Shown here in pieces: positions 26,268 through 35,989 of a stretch of DNA of 64,000 nt (positions within the stretch are counted from its first letter, which is position 1; every line of letters begins with the position of its first letter). The position numbers and the translations under genes were made by a program. The stretch is from Flavihumibacter petaseus NBRC 106054 (GTDB lineage: Bacteria > Bacteroidota > Bacteroidia > Chitinophagales > Chitinophagaceae), in contig NZ_BBWV01000002.1 in NCBI RefSeq assembly GCF_000974785.1, forward strand, positions 434,001 to 498,000. The letters run 5' to 3'. The notes under the pieces are model-generated. The model was not told the origin of the DNA. It searched no databases and was given only the letters and a program-made list of their open reading frames with translations.

Positions 26268-27980
26268 ATGCAGAAAGCACTGCGCAGCCAGCAATGGTTT
26301 GGAAAAAAAGGAAAAGATGGATTTATCTATCGCTCATGGATGAAAAACCAGGGGCTGCCGGACGACGAGTTTACCGGGAAGCCTGTTATCGGGATCTGCA
26401 ATACCTTCAGCGAACTGACACCCTGCAATGCTCATTTCCGGGAACTTGCTGAATCGGTTAAACGGGGCGTATTGCAGGCGGGTGGCATTCCTTTCGAATT
26501 TCCCGTAATGTCGCTGGGTGAAACACTGATCCGCCCCACCGCCATGCTTTACCGGAACCTGGCCAGCATGGATGTGGAAGAATCTATACGTGCAAACCCT
26601 GTGGATGGGGTCGTATTGCTTTGTGGTTGTGATAAAACAACGCCATCCCTCGTGATGGGCGCCTGCAGCGTTGATATACCTGCCATTGTTGTTTCCGGTG
26701 GTGCGATGCTCACGGGTAAGTTCCAGGGCAGGGATATCGGCACTTCGGATGTGTGGCGGTTTGCCGATGCGTTGAAATCCGGCGCACTGGCAGAAGAATT
26801 GCTCAACAGCGCTGAAGGCAGCATGTGCCGCAGCAGGGGGCATTGTGCAGTCATGGGAACTGCTTCGTCGATGGCTTGTATGGTAGAGGCACTGGGACTA
26901 ACCCTTCCGGGTAATGCAGCGATCCCCGCGGCCGATTCCAGAAGGAAAACCATCGCCCAGTTATCCGGCCGGCGGATCGTTGAGATGGTAGCGGAAGACC
27001 TTGTTCCTTCGCAGATCCTTACCCGGAAAGCTTTTGAGAATGCTATCAGGGTAAATGCAGCCATTGGTGGTTCCACCAATTTTGTGGTGCATCTCCTCGC
27101 AATTGCGGGAAGAATCGGTGTACCGCTAACGCTGGAAGATTTTGATCAACTCTCCCTGGATGTTCCGCTTGTTGCGAACATACAACCCAGTGGCAAATAT
27201 TTCATGGAAGACTTTTATTACGCCGGTGGCTTGCCTGCACTGATGAATGTTATCGCTCCTTTCCTTCACCGGGAAGTAATTACCGCGAACGGAAAAAGCG
27301 TGGCAGAAAATATTACGGATGCGGTAAGTTTCAACCAGGAGGTGATCGGTACACTGGAACAGCCGTTCCGGGAGCAAAGTGGTATTATGGTGCTGAAAGG
27401 AAATCTTTGCGCGTCAGGAGCGGTGCTGAAGCCATCTGCCGCAACGCCGCAGTTATTGCAGCATCGCGGCCCTGCGGTGGTATTCGAGCATATTGAAGAC
27501 TACAAGGCACGTATTGATGATCCGGATTTGCCGGTCACGGCAGACAGCATCCTGGTATTGAAACAGGTCGGCCCAAAAGGATACCCTGGTATGCCTGAAG
27601 TGGGCAATATGACACTTCCTGCAAAACTGCTTGCGGCTGGCGTTACAGACATGGTGCGCATTTCAGATGGCCGGATGAGTGGAACAGGTTTCGGTACGGT
27701 GGTATTGCATGTGTCGCCGGAATCTGCCGACGGTGGCCTGTTGGGATTGGTGCAGGATGGTGATATCATCGAACTGGATGCTGCCGCAAGAAAGCTGACG
27801 CTGGTGGTTGAGCCCGCAGAAATTGAAAGGCGCCGCGCTGTGCAACAACCTTTTGAAAGTCCTTACGCCCGCGGATATGTGCAATTGTATGTACGGCATG
27901 TTGAACAAAGCCACCTGGGCGCCGACTTTGATTTTTTACGGGGTGGTTCGGGTAGTACCGTTACGCGTGATTCGCATTGA
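26268..27980 (+). CDS. IlvD/Edd family dehydratase, sugar-acid type
   Basis: A 570-residue iron-sulfur dehydratase. GICNTFSELTPCN (Cys44 and Cys53), LLCGCDKTTPS and CRSRGHCAVMGTASSM hold the cluster ligands and active site. The RSWMKNQGLPDDEF segment and GKFQGRDIGTSDVWR are typical of pentonate and hexonate dehydratases such as L-arabinonate dehydratase, rather than the branched-chain amino acid enzyme IlvD. It removes water from an aldonic acid to give a 2-keto-3-deoxy acid. ATG 26268 matches the family start; the open frame upstream is repeat DNA. An SDR gene follows with overlapping stop and start region, so the two probably form one catabolic unit. Confidence 0.85.
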   Translation: MQKALRSQQWFGKKGKDGFIYRSWMKNQGLPDDEFTGKPVIGICNTFSELTPCNAHFRELAESVKRGVLQAGGIPFEFPVMSLGETLIRPTAMLYRNLASMDVEESIRANPVDGVVLLCGCDKTTPSLVMGACSVDIPAIVVSGGAMLTGKFQGRDIGTSDVWRFADALKSGALAEELLNSAEGSMCRSRGHCAVMGTASSMACMVEALGLTLPGNAAIPAADSRRKTIAQLSGRRIVEMVAEDLVPSQILTRKAFENAIRVNAAIGGSTNFVVHLLAIAGRIGVPLTLEDFDQLSLDVPLVANIQPSGKYFMEDFYYAGGLPALMNVIAPFLHREVITANGKSVAENITDAVSFNQEVIGTLEQPFREQSGIMVLKGNLCASGAVLKPSAATPQLLQHRGPAVVFEHIEDYKARIDDPDLPVTADSILVLKQVGPKGYPGMPEVGNMTLPAKLLAAGVTDMVRISDGRMSGTGFGTVVLHVSPESADGGLLGLVQDGDIIELDAAARKLTLVVEPAEIERRRAVQQPFESPYARGYVQLYVRHVEQSHLGADFDFLRGGSGSTVTRDSH

Positions 27981-27982
27981 TC

Positions 27983-28789
27983 ATGGCTGCAGTTAAACAC
28001 CAACTTCAATCAAGCTACATGCAGACAAGCTTTATCGGACAAACAGCGATTGTCACCGGGGCAGCACAGGGCATTGGCTTTGAAATCTGCCGGCAGTTGT
28101 CTGCCAAAGGAGCTTTCCTGGTGTTGAATGACCGCGACGAACAACTGGCAGCTGCAGCGATTGAAAAGTTGTCTGCCGAAGGCGGACGTGGCATTGCCGT
28201 TGCCGGTGATGCCGGCAGTATGCATTGCATCCGCGAGTTGGTTGCTACGGCTTTAAAGGAAACAGGAAGGCTGGATCTGCTGGTTGCCAACGCGGGTATC
28301 ACGCTGTTCGGTGATTTCTTTACCTATACGCCGGAGGACTTCCAGCAGGTAATGCAGACCAACCTGGCAGGTACTTTTTTCCTGGCACAGGCTGCCGCAA
28401 AGGAGATGCGTTCACAGGCTTCCGGCAGTAGCGGAAGTTTTCTGTTTATGTCTTCCGTTACCGGACACCAGGCACACCAGCATCTTGCCGCATACGGTAT
28501 GACCAAGGCCGCCCTTGAAATGCTGGCCCGTCACCTGGTTCCGGAACTGGCGCCCCTTGGTATCAATGTGAATGCCGTGGCACCGGGCGCAACCATGACA
28601 GAACGTACCGCAGCAGACGCTGATTATGCTTCTGTCTGGTCGCGCATCACACCCATGGGGCGACCTGCCACCACTGCCGATATTGCATCGGCCGCATGCT
28701 TCCTGCTGTCTCCGGCTGCCCGCCACATCACCGGGCAAACCCTGATCATCGATGGCGGATGGACGGCCATGAGTCCACCACCTTTTTAG
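27983..28789 (+). CDS. SDR family NAD(P)-dependent oxidoreductase
   Basis: A classical short-chain dehydrogenase of 268 residues with TGAAQGIG at the cofactor site, NAGIT, the serine-tyrosine-lysine set in MSSVTGH and YGMTK, and the C-terminal IDGGW. It starts 2 bases after the dehydratase stop. An ATG at 28019 (MQTSFIGQTAIVTG) is a possible alternative start that gives the usual SDR N-terminus, and a TTG at 27977 overlaps the dehydratase. Paired with an aldonate dehydratase, it probably oxidises a sugar or a deoxy-keto-acid intermediate. Confidence 0.88.
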   Translation: MAAVKHQLQSSYMQTSFIGQTAIVTGAAQGIGFEICRQLSAKGAFLVLNDRDEQLAAAAIEKLSAEGGRGIAVAGDAGSMHCIRELVATALKETGRLDLLVANAGITLFGDFFTYTPEDFQQVMQTNLAGTFFLAQAAAKEMRSQASGSSGSFLFMSSVTGHQAHQHLAAYGMTKAALEMLARHLVPELAPLGINVNAVAPGATMTERTAADADYASVWSRITPMGRPATTADIASAACFLLSPAARHITGQTLIIDGGWTAMSPPPF

Positions 28790-28930
28790 CCCAAAGCACG
28801 CCAAAACAGTACACCTGCTGTATCAATAACGGACATGCGCGCCGCCTGGAAAACGAGTGTGTACTGATAATCAATTGGTTATAATCTGGTATTGCCCTTG
28901 TTTAGCAATAGGGACCAACAACACCATAGC

Positions 28931-31303
28931 ATGCTGTTCAATTATTTCAAAACTGCCTGGCGCACCCTTCTTAAGAACAAATTCAATTCCGTAATCACCA
29001 TCGGAGGGCTCACCCTGGGCCTGGCGATCGGATTGTTGATCCTGCTCTGGGTAAAAGATGAAAAATCCTACGACACTTTCGCTGCCAATGGCCGTCAGAT
29101 CTACAAACTGGAAAACATGGCCGGCACCGGTTCCAGCCGGCAGCTGTGGACCAACACCAATGCGGCAATCGGACCGCTGGGCGTAAACGCCTTCCCCCAG
29201 ATACAATCCCAGGTGCGAACCACTTATGATTACACCCATTCTATCTTCCGTTTTGAGAATAAGTCCTTCCAGGAAGATTATAAATTCTTTGTGGACTCCA
29301 ACTATTTCCGTTTCATGAATTTTCCCCTGGTTGCAGGTGATCCGGAAAAACCATTTACCGACAACCAGTCAATTGTGCTCAGCCGCCGTATGGCGGAAAA
29401 GTATTTCGGCACGGCTAATGCTGTGGGCAAAACGCTGATCGCAGATGATACCATTCCACTACGGGTAAGTGGCATCATTGCGAATCCCCCGGCAAACAGC
29501 AGTTTCCGTCTTTATGAAATGCTGCTGCCAATGGCCGCGCTGGAAAAATATATGTATGCAGGTGAACCCGGAAAGGCTTTCATCAACGATTTCAACCAGT
29601 ACAATTACAACACTTACCTGACACTTCATGAAAATACCAGCCTGAAAGACCTCAGCGTCCGCCTCCGTGATCTTCATCTGCAACACAAGGCAGATGACAC
29701 CGATATCGAATACCTGTTTCTGCCGTTGGAAAAGATGCACCTGTTCAGGGCCGATGGGGGAGACAATGGCTACAAGACGGTTCAGTTGTTTACTTTGATC
29801 GCCGTGCTGATCCTCGTGATCGCCTGTATCAATTATGTAAATCTGTCCACTGCGAGGTCGCTGCTGCGTGCCAAGGAAGTAAGTCTCCGGAAAATATCAG
29901 GAGCCAACAGGTCGCAGTTGTTTCTCCAGTTCATCGTGGAGACGACGTTGTTGTTTGCCATTGCCACAACACTGGCCCTTGCCCTGATCCCCGTACTGCT
30001 GCCTTATTTCAACCAGTTATCGGGCAAAGAACTCGAATTCGGACTGACCGATACGGGGGTCTGGAAACTGATCGGGCTGACGACACTGGGAACTCTTGTT
30101 TTGTCAAGCATCTATCCTGCCGTCCTATTGTCTTCTTTTGAGCCCCTTAAAGCGATCAAGGGGAAGATCACCCCCCGTTTCAATGATGTATTGTTCCGGA
30201 AGGGACTTGTAGTGGTGCAGTTTTGTTTTTCAATCATGCTGATCGCCGGTACGATCGTGATCGGGCGGCAATTGAAGTTTATCCGCGAAAAATCGCTGGG
30301 CTATAATAAAGACCAGGTATTCAGTTTCACCATGCGCGAAATGGGCAATCATTATGATGTAGTGAAGGCGTCGCTTGAAAAACAACAAGGCATCAGTGCC
30401 GTTACGCGGTCGGACAATAACAATATTGTTTCGCTTGGTTCGATGACCGGCAACACCGATTTCGACGGAAAGGAACCCAACTCGACCTTCATGATCCACG
30501 TGATGGCGATTGATAAAGACTTCCTTCCCTTCTTTAAAATGGATCTTGCCAAAGGAAATAATTTTACCGGCAGCAAGGCCGATAGCAGCCATGTGATCCT
30601 CAATGAAACAGCCGTGCGGGAAGCCAATCTTGGCCCGGATCCGATCGGAAAGCGATTCCGGATCTGGCAGAATAACGCTACTATTATTGGGGTGGTGAAA
30701 GATTTCCACTATGCTTCCATGAAAGACAAGATCGGGCCGGTGGTCATGTTCTATAACCCAAATGTGGAGAACAGGATTTATATCCGTACCCGGGGAGGAC
30801 AGGCGCAGCAGGCGATTGCCGCTGCGGAGAAAAGTTTTAAACAATACAATAGTAACTATCCTTTCAAATATGCTTTCCTGGATGAAACCTATGACCAGTT
30901 GTACCGGTCAGAAACCAGGGTAGGTAACCTGTTCAAGGTATTTGCTGCCATTGCCGTATTCATTTCGTGCCTTGGATTGCTGGGGCTTACTGCCTATGCC
31001 GCGCAGGTTCGTCTCCGGGAAATCGGGATCAGGAAAGTGCTTGGTGCCAGCACGACGGGTATCGTCCGGTTACTGGCAGGTGACTTTATCCGGCTGGTAT
31101 TACTGGCGATAGTGATCGGCAGTCCTGTTGCCTGGTGGTTCATGAGCAAATGGCTGGAAGATTTTGCCTATCGTGCGCCGCTCAGTGTGACCGTGTTTTT
31201 CTGGTCTGGTATCGCTGCTGTAGGGATTGCCTTGATCACGATCAGCCTGCAATCGCTAAAAGCGGCATTGACCAATCCTGTCAAAACATTGCGTTCCGAA
31301 TAA
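28931..31303 (+). CDS. FtsX-like ABC transporter permease (MacB family)
   Basis: A 790-residue integral membrane protein with the duplicated layout common in this phylum: an N-terminal helix (SVITIGGLTLGLAIGLLIL) and a large periplasmic MacB_PCD domain, then three helices. A second half follows with another periplasmic domain (about 430-650) and three C-terminal helices in the FtsX domain (RLREIGIRKVLGASTTGIV). It is likely the permease of an exporter whose ATPase is encoded elsewhere, since no ABC ATPase is adjacent. ATG 28931 (MLFNYFKTAWRTLLKNKFN) gives the family N-terminus. A bidirectional terminator follows. Confidence 0.9.
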   Translation: MLFNYFKTAWRTLLKNKFNSVITIGGLTLGLAIGLLILLWVKDEKSYDTFAANGRQIYKLENMAGTGSSRQLWTNTNAAIGPLGVNAFPQIQSQVRTTYDYTHSIFRFENKSFQEDYKFFVDSNYFRFMNFPLVAGDPEKPFTDNQSIVLSRRMAEKYFGTANAVGKTLIADDTIPLRVSGIIANPPANSSFRLYEMLLPMAALEKYMYAGEPGKAFINDFNQYNYNTYLTLHENTSLKDLSVRLRDLHLQHKADDTDIEYLFLPLEKMHLFRADGGDNGYKTVQLFTLIAVLILVIACINYVNLSTARSLLRAKEVSLRKISGANRSQLFLQFIVETTLLFAIATTLALALIPVLLPYFNQLSGKELEFGLTDTGVWKLIGLTTLGTLVLSSIYPAVLLSSFEPLKAIKGKITPRFNDVLFRKGLVVVQFCFSIMLIAGTIVIGRQLKFIREKSLGYNKDQVFSFTMREMGNHYDVVKASLEKQQGISAVTRSDNNNIVSLGSMTGNTDFDGKEPNSTFMIHVMAIDKDFLPFFKMDLAKGNNFTGSKADSSHVILNETAVREANLGPDPIGKRFRIWQNNATIIGVVKDFHYASMKDKIGPVVMFYNPNVENRIYIRTRGGQAQQAIAAAEKSFKQYNSNYPFKYAFLDETYDQLYRSETRVGNLFKVFAAIAVFISCLGLLGLTAYAAQVRLREIGIRKVLGASTTGIVRLLAGDFIRLVLLAIVIGSPVAWWFMSKWLEDFAYRAPLSVTVFFWSGIAAVGIALITISLQSLKAALTNPVKTLRSE

Positions 31304-31348
31304 AGAGTGTTTTTTTAGCAGTAGTAAATTGGTATTATCTTGAAAGCA

Positions 31349-31374
31349 AAACCCCCTGCTTCAGCAGGGGGTTT
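31349..31374. terminator. Bidirectional hairpin terminator
   Basis: A perfect 11-base-pair stem (aaaccccctgc with gcagggggttt) with a TTCA loop lies between the convergent permease and LytTR regulator genes, with A residues on one side and T residues on the other. Confidence 0.88.
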
Positions 31375-31390
31375 ATTTATAGGCATGACC

Positions 31391-32122
31391 TTATTTCTTC
31401 CATAATTTATTGGAAAGGATTTTCTCCATCACCTGTTCCCGGTACTGTCGACCGATCGGTACGCGCCCGGAAGGCAGGATGATCTCGCCATTGTCGATGG
31501 CTTCCACCTTGCTGAGGGAGACCAGGAAGGATTTGTGCACCCGCAGGAATCGCGATCTGTCCAGTTGTTCTTCAACCTGTTTCAGGTTGAGCAGGGTCAT
31601 GAATTTTCCCCGAGTGGTGTAAAGGGCAACATAATTCTGTAATGCCTCAATATGCAACAGGTCGGCCAGGTAGATCTTTTCATATTTGTAATCGCATTTG
31701 ATGAAAAAGAAATCCGGTACAAGTGCTGTTCCCGCAGTTGCGCTGGATTGATAGTGCAATTGAAGCTGCTGGAGTTCTCTTGCTTTATTAACTGCCTTAA
31801 AAAACCGGTTGAAGGTAATGGGCTTAAGGAGATAGTCCACCACATCGAACTGAAAACCATCGAGCGCATAGCTGGGGTAGGCTGTGGTGATTATTATCAT
31901 TGGCTTCCTGTTAGCCATACGGAGGTATTCGATCCCATTCATTAGTGGCATCTGGATATCGAGAAAAACGAGATCAATGGATTGCCCGCCGAGCAATTTT
32001 GACAACTCGATGGGATTGGAACCCGTACCGGCAAGTTCAAGAAAGTCAACCTCCCTTGCGTAGTTGACCACACATTCCCGGGCCAGCGGCTCATCGTCAA
32101 TTACGACGCAACGAAGTGTCAT
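31391..32122 (-). CDS. LytTR family response regulator
   Basis: A 243-residue two-component regulator: a receiver domain with VIDDEP and the phosphoacceptor aspartate in LVFLDIQMP at about residue 55, then a LytTR DNA-binding domain (about 145-240) with LHIEALQNYVALYT, the RFLRVHKSFLVSL motif and GRQYRE. Its start ATGA overlaps the kinase stop by 4 bases, so it is translationally coupled. The nearby divergent outer-membrane protein gene is a possible target. Confidence 0.95.
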   Translation of the reverse strand: MTLRCVVIDDEPLARECVVNYAREVDFLELAGTGSNPIELSKLLGGQSIDLVFLDIQMPLMNGIEYLRMANRKPMIIITTAYPSYALDGFQFDVVDYLLKPITFNRFFKAVNKARELQQLQLHYQSSATAGTALVPDFFFIKCDYKYEKIYLADLLHIEALQNYVALYTTRGKFMTLLNLKQVEEQLDRSRFLRVHKSFLVSLSKVEAIDNGEIILPSGRVPIGRQYREQVMEKILSNKLWKK

Positions 32123-33237
32123 ACTGCAAGTTTTTGAAACTGTTTTTCCTGTTTCAGCAGGATTGACAGTGACACCTTGAAATCTGTCGCTTCCTGCTGC
32201 AGGTCTAATTTATAGATGTCCGGATATATTAGTTCCAGCCTTCTTTGCACGTTTTTCAATCCAATCCCGGACGAAGGGGGAAGGGAAGACCGGTTAAGCA
32301 GCCGTGAAGAGGTACTGTTGCTGGTGGACAGATAAAGGGTGTCTTCCGCCAAATTAATATTGATCCGGATATGGTTAGATTTTTCTTTGTCCTGCGAAAC
32401 ATGTTTGAAGGCGTTTTCAACAAAAGGCAGCAGGATAAAGGGCGCAATAAGCAAACTTCCTGTAGGATCAGTTGGAATAGTGATGGTTGTCTCTACATGG
32501 GTGTCGTGTCGCAATTGTTCCAGGCTGATAAAATTAGCCAGGAAATCAAGTTCCTGCTGCAATGGGATTTGCGCATCATTGCATTCATACAACTGGTGCC
32601 GCAACAGGTCCGAAAACTTTGCCAAAGCATCAGATGCCATGGAAGGGTTTTTGTGGATCAGTACAAATATGGAATTGATGGTATTGAACAGGAAGTGGGG
32701 ATTGATCTGGGATTTAAGGAATTTCAATTCGGTTTCGAGTTTCTCCTTTTCCAGGGCCTGTTCCCGTTTTCTGCTCCTGATCCAGTTTCCGGCAAGTTTC
32801 AGACTCATCCCCAGTGTTGTACTGGCAACCGTGGATGGAAATGTGTTGATCTGAAAAAAGTAACTATAGTGCGATGGCGGAATCCCGTATAATTCCTGGA
32901 AGTCGCGCCCGGACAGCCACGCGCTTACGTAATATCCCGGCACGATCAGTATGGCCGTCACCAGCATGGTAAGCAGCAACAAGCCTGCATACCACCAATA
33001 CCTGCCTTTCGCCAGGTAGCGCGGGATCAGATAATACAAATTGAAATAGACGCAGAGGGCCTGAAAGATGACGTAGAACAAAAATTTTATGGAGTAAGGC
33101 GTAAAGAACAGGTTGTTTGCGACCGCCCACACACTTCCGATAGTGAGGGTCCACCACAGGTAATGATAGACAAACCAGAAGGGCAGGTGGTACAATTTAT
33201 ACCGGTACCACCAGCGGGTATGTAAAGGTGAATTCAC
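32119..33237 (-). CDS. Sensor histidine kinase, LytS/YehU-type (His_kinase)
   Basis: A 372-residue membrane kinase with four predicted transmembrane helices in the first 160 residues. The His_kinase dimerisation motif INPHFLFNTINSI carries the phosphoacceptor His, and the ATP-binding domain has LPFVENAFKHV and SSGIGLKNVQRRL. No periplasmic sensor domain is obvious, so the membrane part probably senses. The open frame extends to 33438 but begins with 67 unstructured proline-rich residues. The GTG at 33237 (NSPLHTRWWYRYKL) is the more natural start. Confidence 0.9.
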   Translation of the reverse strand: MNSPLHTRWWYRYKLYHLPFWFVYHYLWWTLTIGSVWAVANNLFFTPYSIKFLFYVIFQALCVYFNLYYLIPRYLAKGRYWWYAGLLLLTMLVTAILIVPGYYVSAWLSGRDFQELYGIPPSHYSYFFQINTFPSTVASTTLGMSLKLAGNWIRSRKREQALEKEKLETELKFLKSQINPHFLFNTINSIFVLIHKNPSMASDALAKFSDLLRHQLYECNDAQIPLQQELDFLANFISLEQLRHDTHVETTITIPTDPTGSLLIAPFILLPFVENAFKHVSQDKEKSNHIRININLAEDTLYLSTSNSTSSRLLNRSSLPPSSGIGLKNVQRRLELIYPDIYKLDLQQEATDFKVSLSILLKQEKQFQKLAV

Positions 33238-33473
33238 TTGTTTAAAATTAGCCAAAAATCGAGTGCTGTACCCCGTTTGAGGATGACCAGCATCCAAACA
33301 TTGACAAGAGGTGCCTGGACAGGGCTGAAATGCAGATGCCGGCTTTTTCAGGGTTTTTTCCGGTAGCCGGAAGAAGGGCAGCGGCTCATCAATAATTTCC
33401 TGTCGTACAGCAATCGGAATTTTTCCTGCTGGCAGCAACAGTTTTCTTTACGGGCAATCAGCAAAAACCAACC

Positions 33474-35933
33474 ATGAAGATTATATTGATCCTGCTGCAG
33501 GTGTTCCTTTCGGCTTATTCCATAGCCCAGGTAACGGGATCGGTCAGGAATGCCGGTAACCGGGCTGTTCCAGCTGCCAGCATATTGTTAATGGCTGATT
33601 CCGGCAGCATTGTAAAAGCGGTTCAGTCAAATGATTCCGGTGATTTTCGCATAAGCGGGATGGATAGTGGCAGCTACTTTGTAAAGATCAGTTCGATAGG
33701 ATATGTCACCTGGAAATCTCCGGTTTTCAACTGGAAGGGAGCACCGTTTTCAGTTGCGTTGGGTGAGATTGAATTGCAAGCCGGGGAACAGTTGCTCAGC
33801 GCGGTATCGGTAAAAGCTCCGGCATCCATGATCCGTCAGACCGGCGAAGGGCTGGTGATTGACCCCACCAAAAGCCTGCTGACAACCGGGAGCACCATTC
33901 TCCAGGTGCTGGAAAGGTCATCCGGTATCAGTATCGACTATCAAAACAACAGCATTACGGTAAATGGTAAGCAGGGGGTGCAGGTGATGCTGGATGGCAG
34001 GCTGCTGATGCTTTCTCCGGAACAGGTGCTGCGGCTGCTCAGCGGAATGAATGCTGAAAACCTTGAAAAGATAGAAATACTCAGTACGCCGGGGGTTAAA
34101 TACGATGCGGAAGGAAGCGCCGGCATCATTAACATTGTTTCCAGGAAACAACGTGGCCGGGGAACCCTCGCCAATGTATCACTGACTGCCGGATATGGGA
34201 GGGGCGAAAAAGTGCTCGCCGGTGTTCAGCTGACGCATCACAAAGGCCGGTTTCGATTGAATGGAAATTACAGCTATTCTCTTGATCACACCTATAGCGA
34301 CATTGATATTCAAAGTGGCCAGCTGATGCCTTTACTGGGCGGGGCGCTGGCAGTGACTTCTGTCTCCGCGGCCAACAGGCGGCAGCAGCAACACGATGCA
34401 GGCCTGGGTATGGAAATGGATCTGGATTCCCGGACGAAAGCAGGTATACAAATGAATTTGAACAGCAGCCTTGGTCCGATGCATACGGAAACCATTGCCA
34501 CGTACACTGTATTGCCCGATTCATCGCTTTACTTCAGGGGAAATATCGATTCGCGGAACAGGTGGAATAACCTGTTATCCACCTTGTACCTCGAAAAACA
34601 GTCCGTCAAGAAAGGAAAATGGAGATTGGGGGTCGATTTTCTTTCTTTCCGGAACACCAATCCCAATACCGTTAACAGCAGCTTTCTCAATGAAGCAGGC
34701 GAAAAAGCAGGCGGCAATGACAGCCTTTTTTCACCCTGGCAACGTGGCTACGCGGAAACCAGGATCAATGTGGCGGTGGGAAAACTGGACTACGAGCGGC
34801 CGCTTTCCGGCACCTGGAAAATAGAATCCGGATTGAAGGCTTCTGTTACCCGGGTGAACAGCAGTGCTGGCATTGAGTCACTGGTAGATGATGTCTGGAT
34901 TGACCGGACTGGTGCAGCAACGGAAACAGGCATGCGGGAGGCAATCCTCGCAGCTTATGCCAATGCCACGGTAAAACCTGTAACAAACCTGTCCATCTCA
35001 CTGGGTCTCCGGTACGAATATTCCATGATGGAACCTGTCGGCAAATCCGGGAATGTACAGGCTGCTCCGGTGCGCCGGTTGGGTGCGCTTTTCCCGGCAT
35101 TTTTTCTGAACCGGCAAACGGGTGCCGGTGGCGAGTGGCAATTGTCGTTTACCAAAAGAATCAGCCGACCCTCCTACAATGACCTTGCTACCTATGTGGT
35201 GTACAGCGATCCTACTGCTGTCTTTACGGGTAATCCATTCCTTCAGCCGGCGATCCTGTATAATTTCAGAATAGGTTACAGTCAGAAGGGGTACAGTCTT
35301 TCCATGGTGCTTAGTGACGAGAAAAACGCTATTATCCGCTACCAGCTTGGGTATGGCCCGGTTGAGGGCTTGCTATATGTTGCTCCCAGGAATCTTGGTG
35401 GCCGGAAAAGCATTGACCTGACTTTGAGTTTGCCCATTGCTATTACCGAATGGTGGAAGCTCCAGATCGGTGGCAGTGGCGGTCCCCGGAAGTTCGAACT
35501 GACTCACACACCGCTACCAGCAGCAACAACCTATTTCGGTTTCACTGCCAATGCATCCATCGACCTGCGGTTTCCGAAAGCCTACGGTATGGAAATTTCT
35601 GGCTGGTACAGTGGCTCTTCGTATAATGGAAATGTGATGAATAAAGGTTTCGGATCACTGAATGCCGCTATTAAAAAAGTGCTGGACAAGAACCGCGGCA
35701 CGTTGCAGCTGACCGCGAACGACCTGTTGCGGAGTATCCGGGTATACAACTATTATGGGGCCGTTACGCCGGAAGTGTTTTCCATAAAAAATGAGGTGAT
35801 CTACAAGGCGGAGAGCACCCGTTTTCCAATCATCAAACTCAGCTATACCCGGACTTTTGGTTCCCTGGTAAAAAAGAAGGCTGAACAGGTGCCGGACAGG
35901 AAGGAAGAAGAAAGCCGTGTGAGGAAGGAGTAA
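33474..35933 (+). CDS. Outer membrane beta-barrel protein with carboxypeptidase-like N-terminal domain
   Basis: The 819-residue protein has a signal peptide (MKIILILLQVFLSAYSIAQ) and a carboxypeptidase-regulatory-like beta-sandwich (SVRNAGNRAVPAASILLM), followed by a plug (LQVLERSSGISIDYQNNSI, LDGRLLMLSPEQVL, IEILSTPGVKYDAEGSAGIINI). The large barrel resembles the OMP_b-brl_3 TonB-dependent-receptor relatives. No recognisable TonB box is seen. It diverges from the LytS-type kinase gene across about 235 bases, so the two-component system may regulate it. A hairpin shared with the convergent receptor follows. Confidence 0.88.
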   Translation: MKIILILLQVFLSAYSIAQVTGSVRNAGNRAVPAASILLMADSGSIVKAVQSNDSGDFRISGMDSGSYFVKISSIGYVTWKSPVFNWKGAPFSVALGEIELQAGEQLLSAVSVKAPASMIRQTGEGLVIDPTKSLLTTGSTILQVLERSSGISIDYQNNSITVNGKQGVQVMLDGRLLMLSPEQVLRLLSGMNAENLEKIEILSTPGVKYDAEGSAGIINIVSRKQRGRGTLANVSLTAGYGRGEKVLAGVQLTHHKGRFRLNGNYSYSLDHTYSDIDIQSGQLMPLLGGALAVTSVSAANRRQQQHDAGLGMEMDLDSRTKAGIQMNLNSSLGPMHTETIATYTVLPDSSLYFRGNIDSRNRWNNLLSTLYLEKQSVKKGKWRLGVDFLSFRNTNPNTVNSSFLNEAGEKAGGNDSLFSPWQRGYAETRINVAVGKLDYERPLSGTWKIESGLKASVTRVNSSAGIESLVDDVWIDRTGAATETGMREAILAAYANATVKPVTNLSISLGLRYEYSMMEPVGKSGNVQAAPVRRLGALFPAFFLNRQTGAGGEWQLSFTKRISRPSYNDLATYVVYSDPTAVFTGNPFLQPAILYNFRIGYSQKGYSLSMVLSDEKNAIIRYQLGYGPVEGLLYVAPRNLGGRKSIDLTLSLPIAITEWWKLQIGGSGGPRKFELTHTPLPAATTYFGFTANASIDLRFPKAYGMEISGWYSGSSYNGNVMNKGFGSLNAAIKKVLDKNRGTLQLTANDLLRSIRVYNYYGAVTPEVFSIKNEVIYKAESTRFPIIKLSYTRTFGSLVKKKAEQVPDRKEEESRVRKE

Positions 35934-35939
35934 AAAAGA

Positions 35940-35966
35940 ACAGGTAGCGAAATATTCGCTACCTGT
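35940..35966. terminator. Hairpin between convergent outer-membrane genes
   Basis: A perfect 12-base-pair stem (acaggtagcgaa with ttcgctacctgt) has a 3-base loop. On the minus strand it is followed by a T-rich run, so it should terminate the TonB-dependent receptor transcript; for the plus strand it may only protect the 3' end. Confidence 0.8.
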
Positions 35967-35989
35967 CAGTTCAGGGATTAGAGATACTA

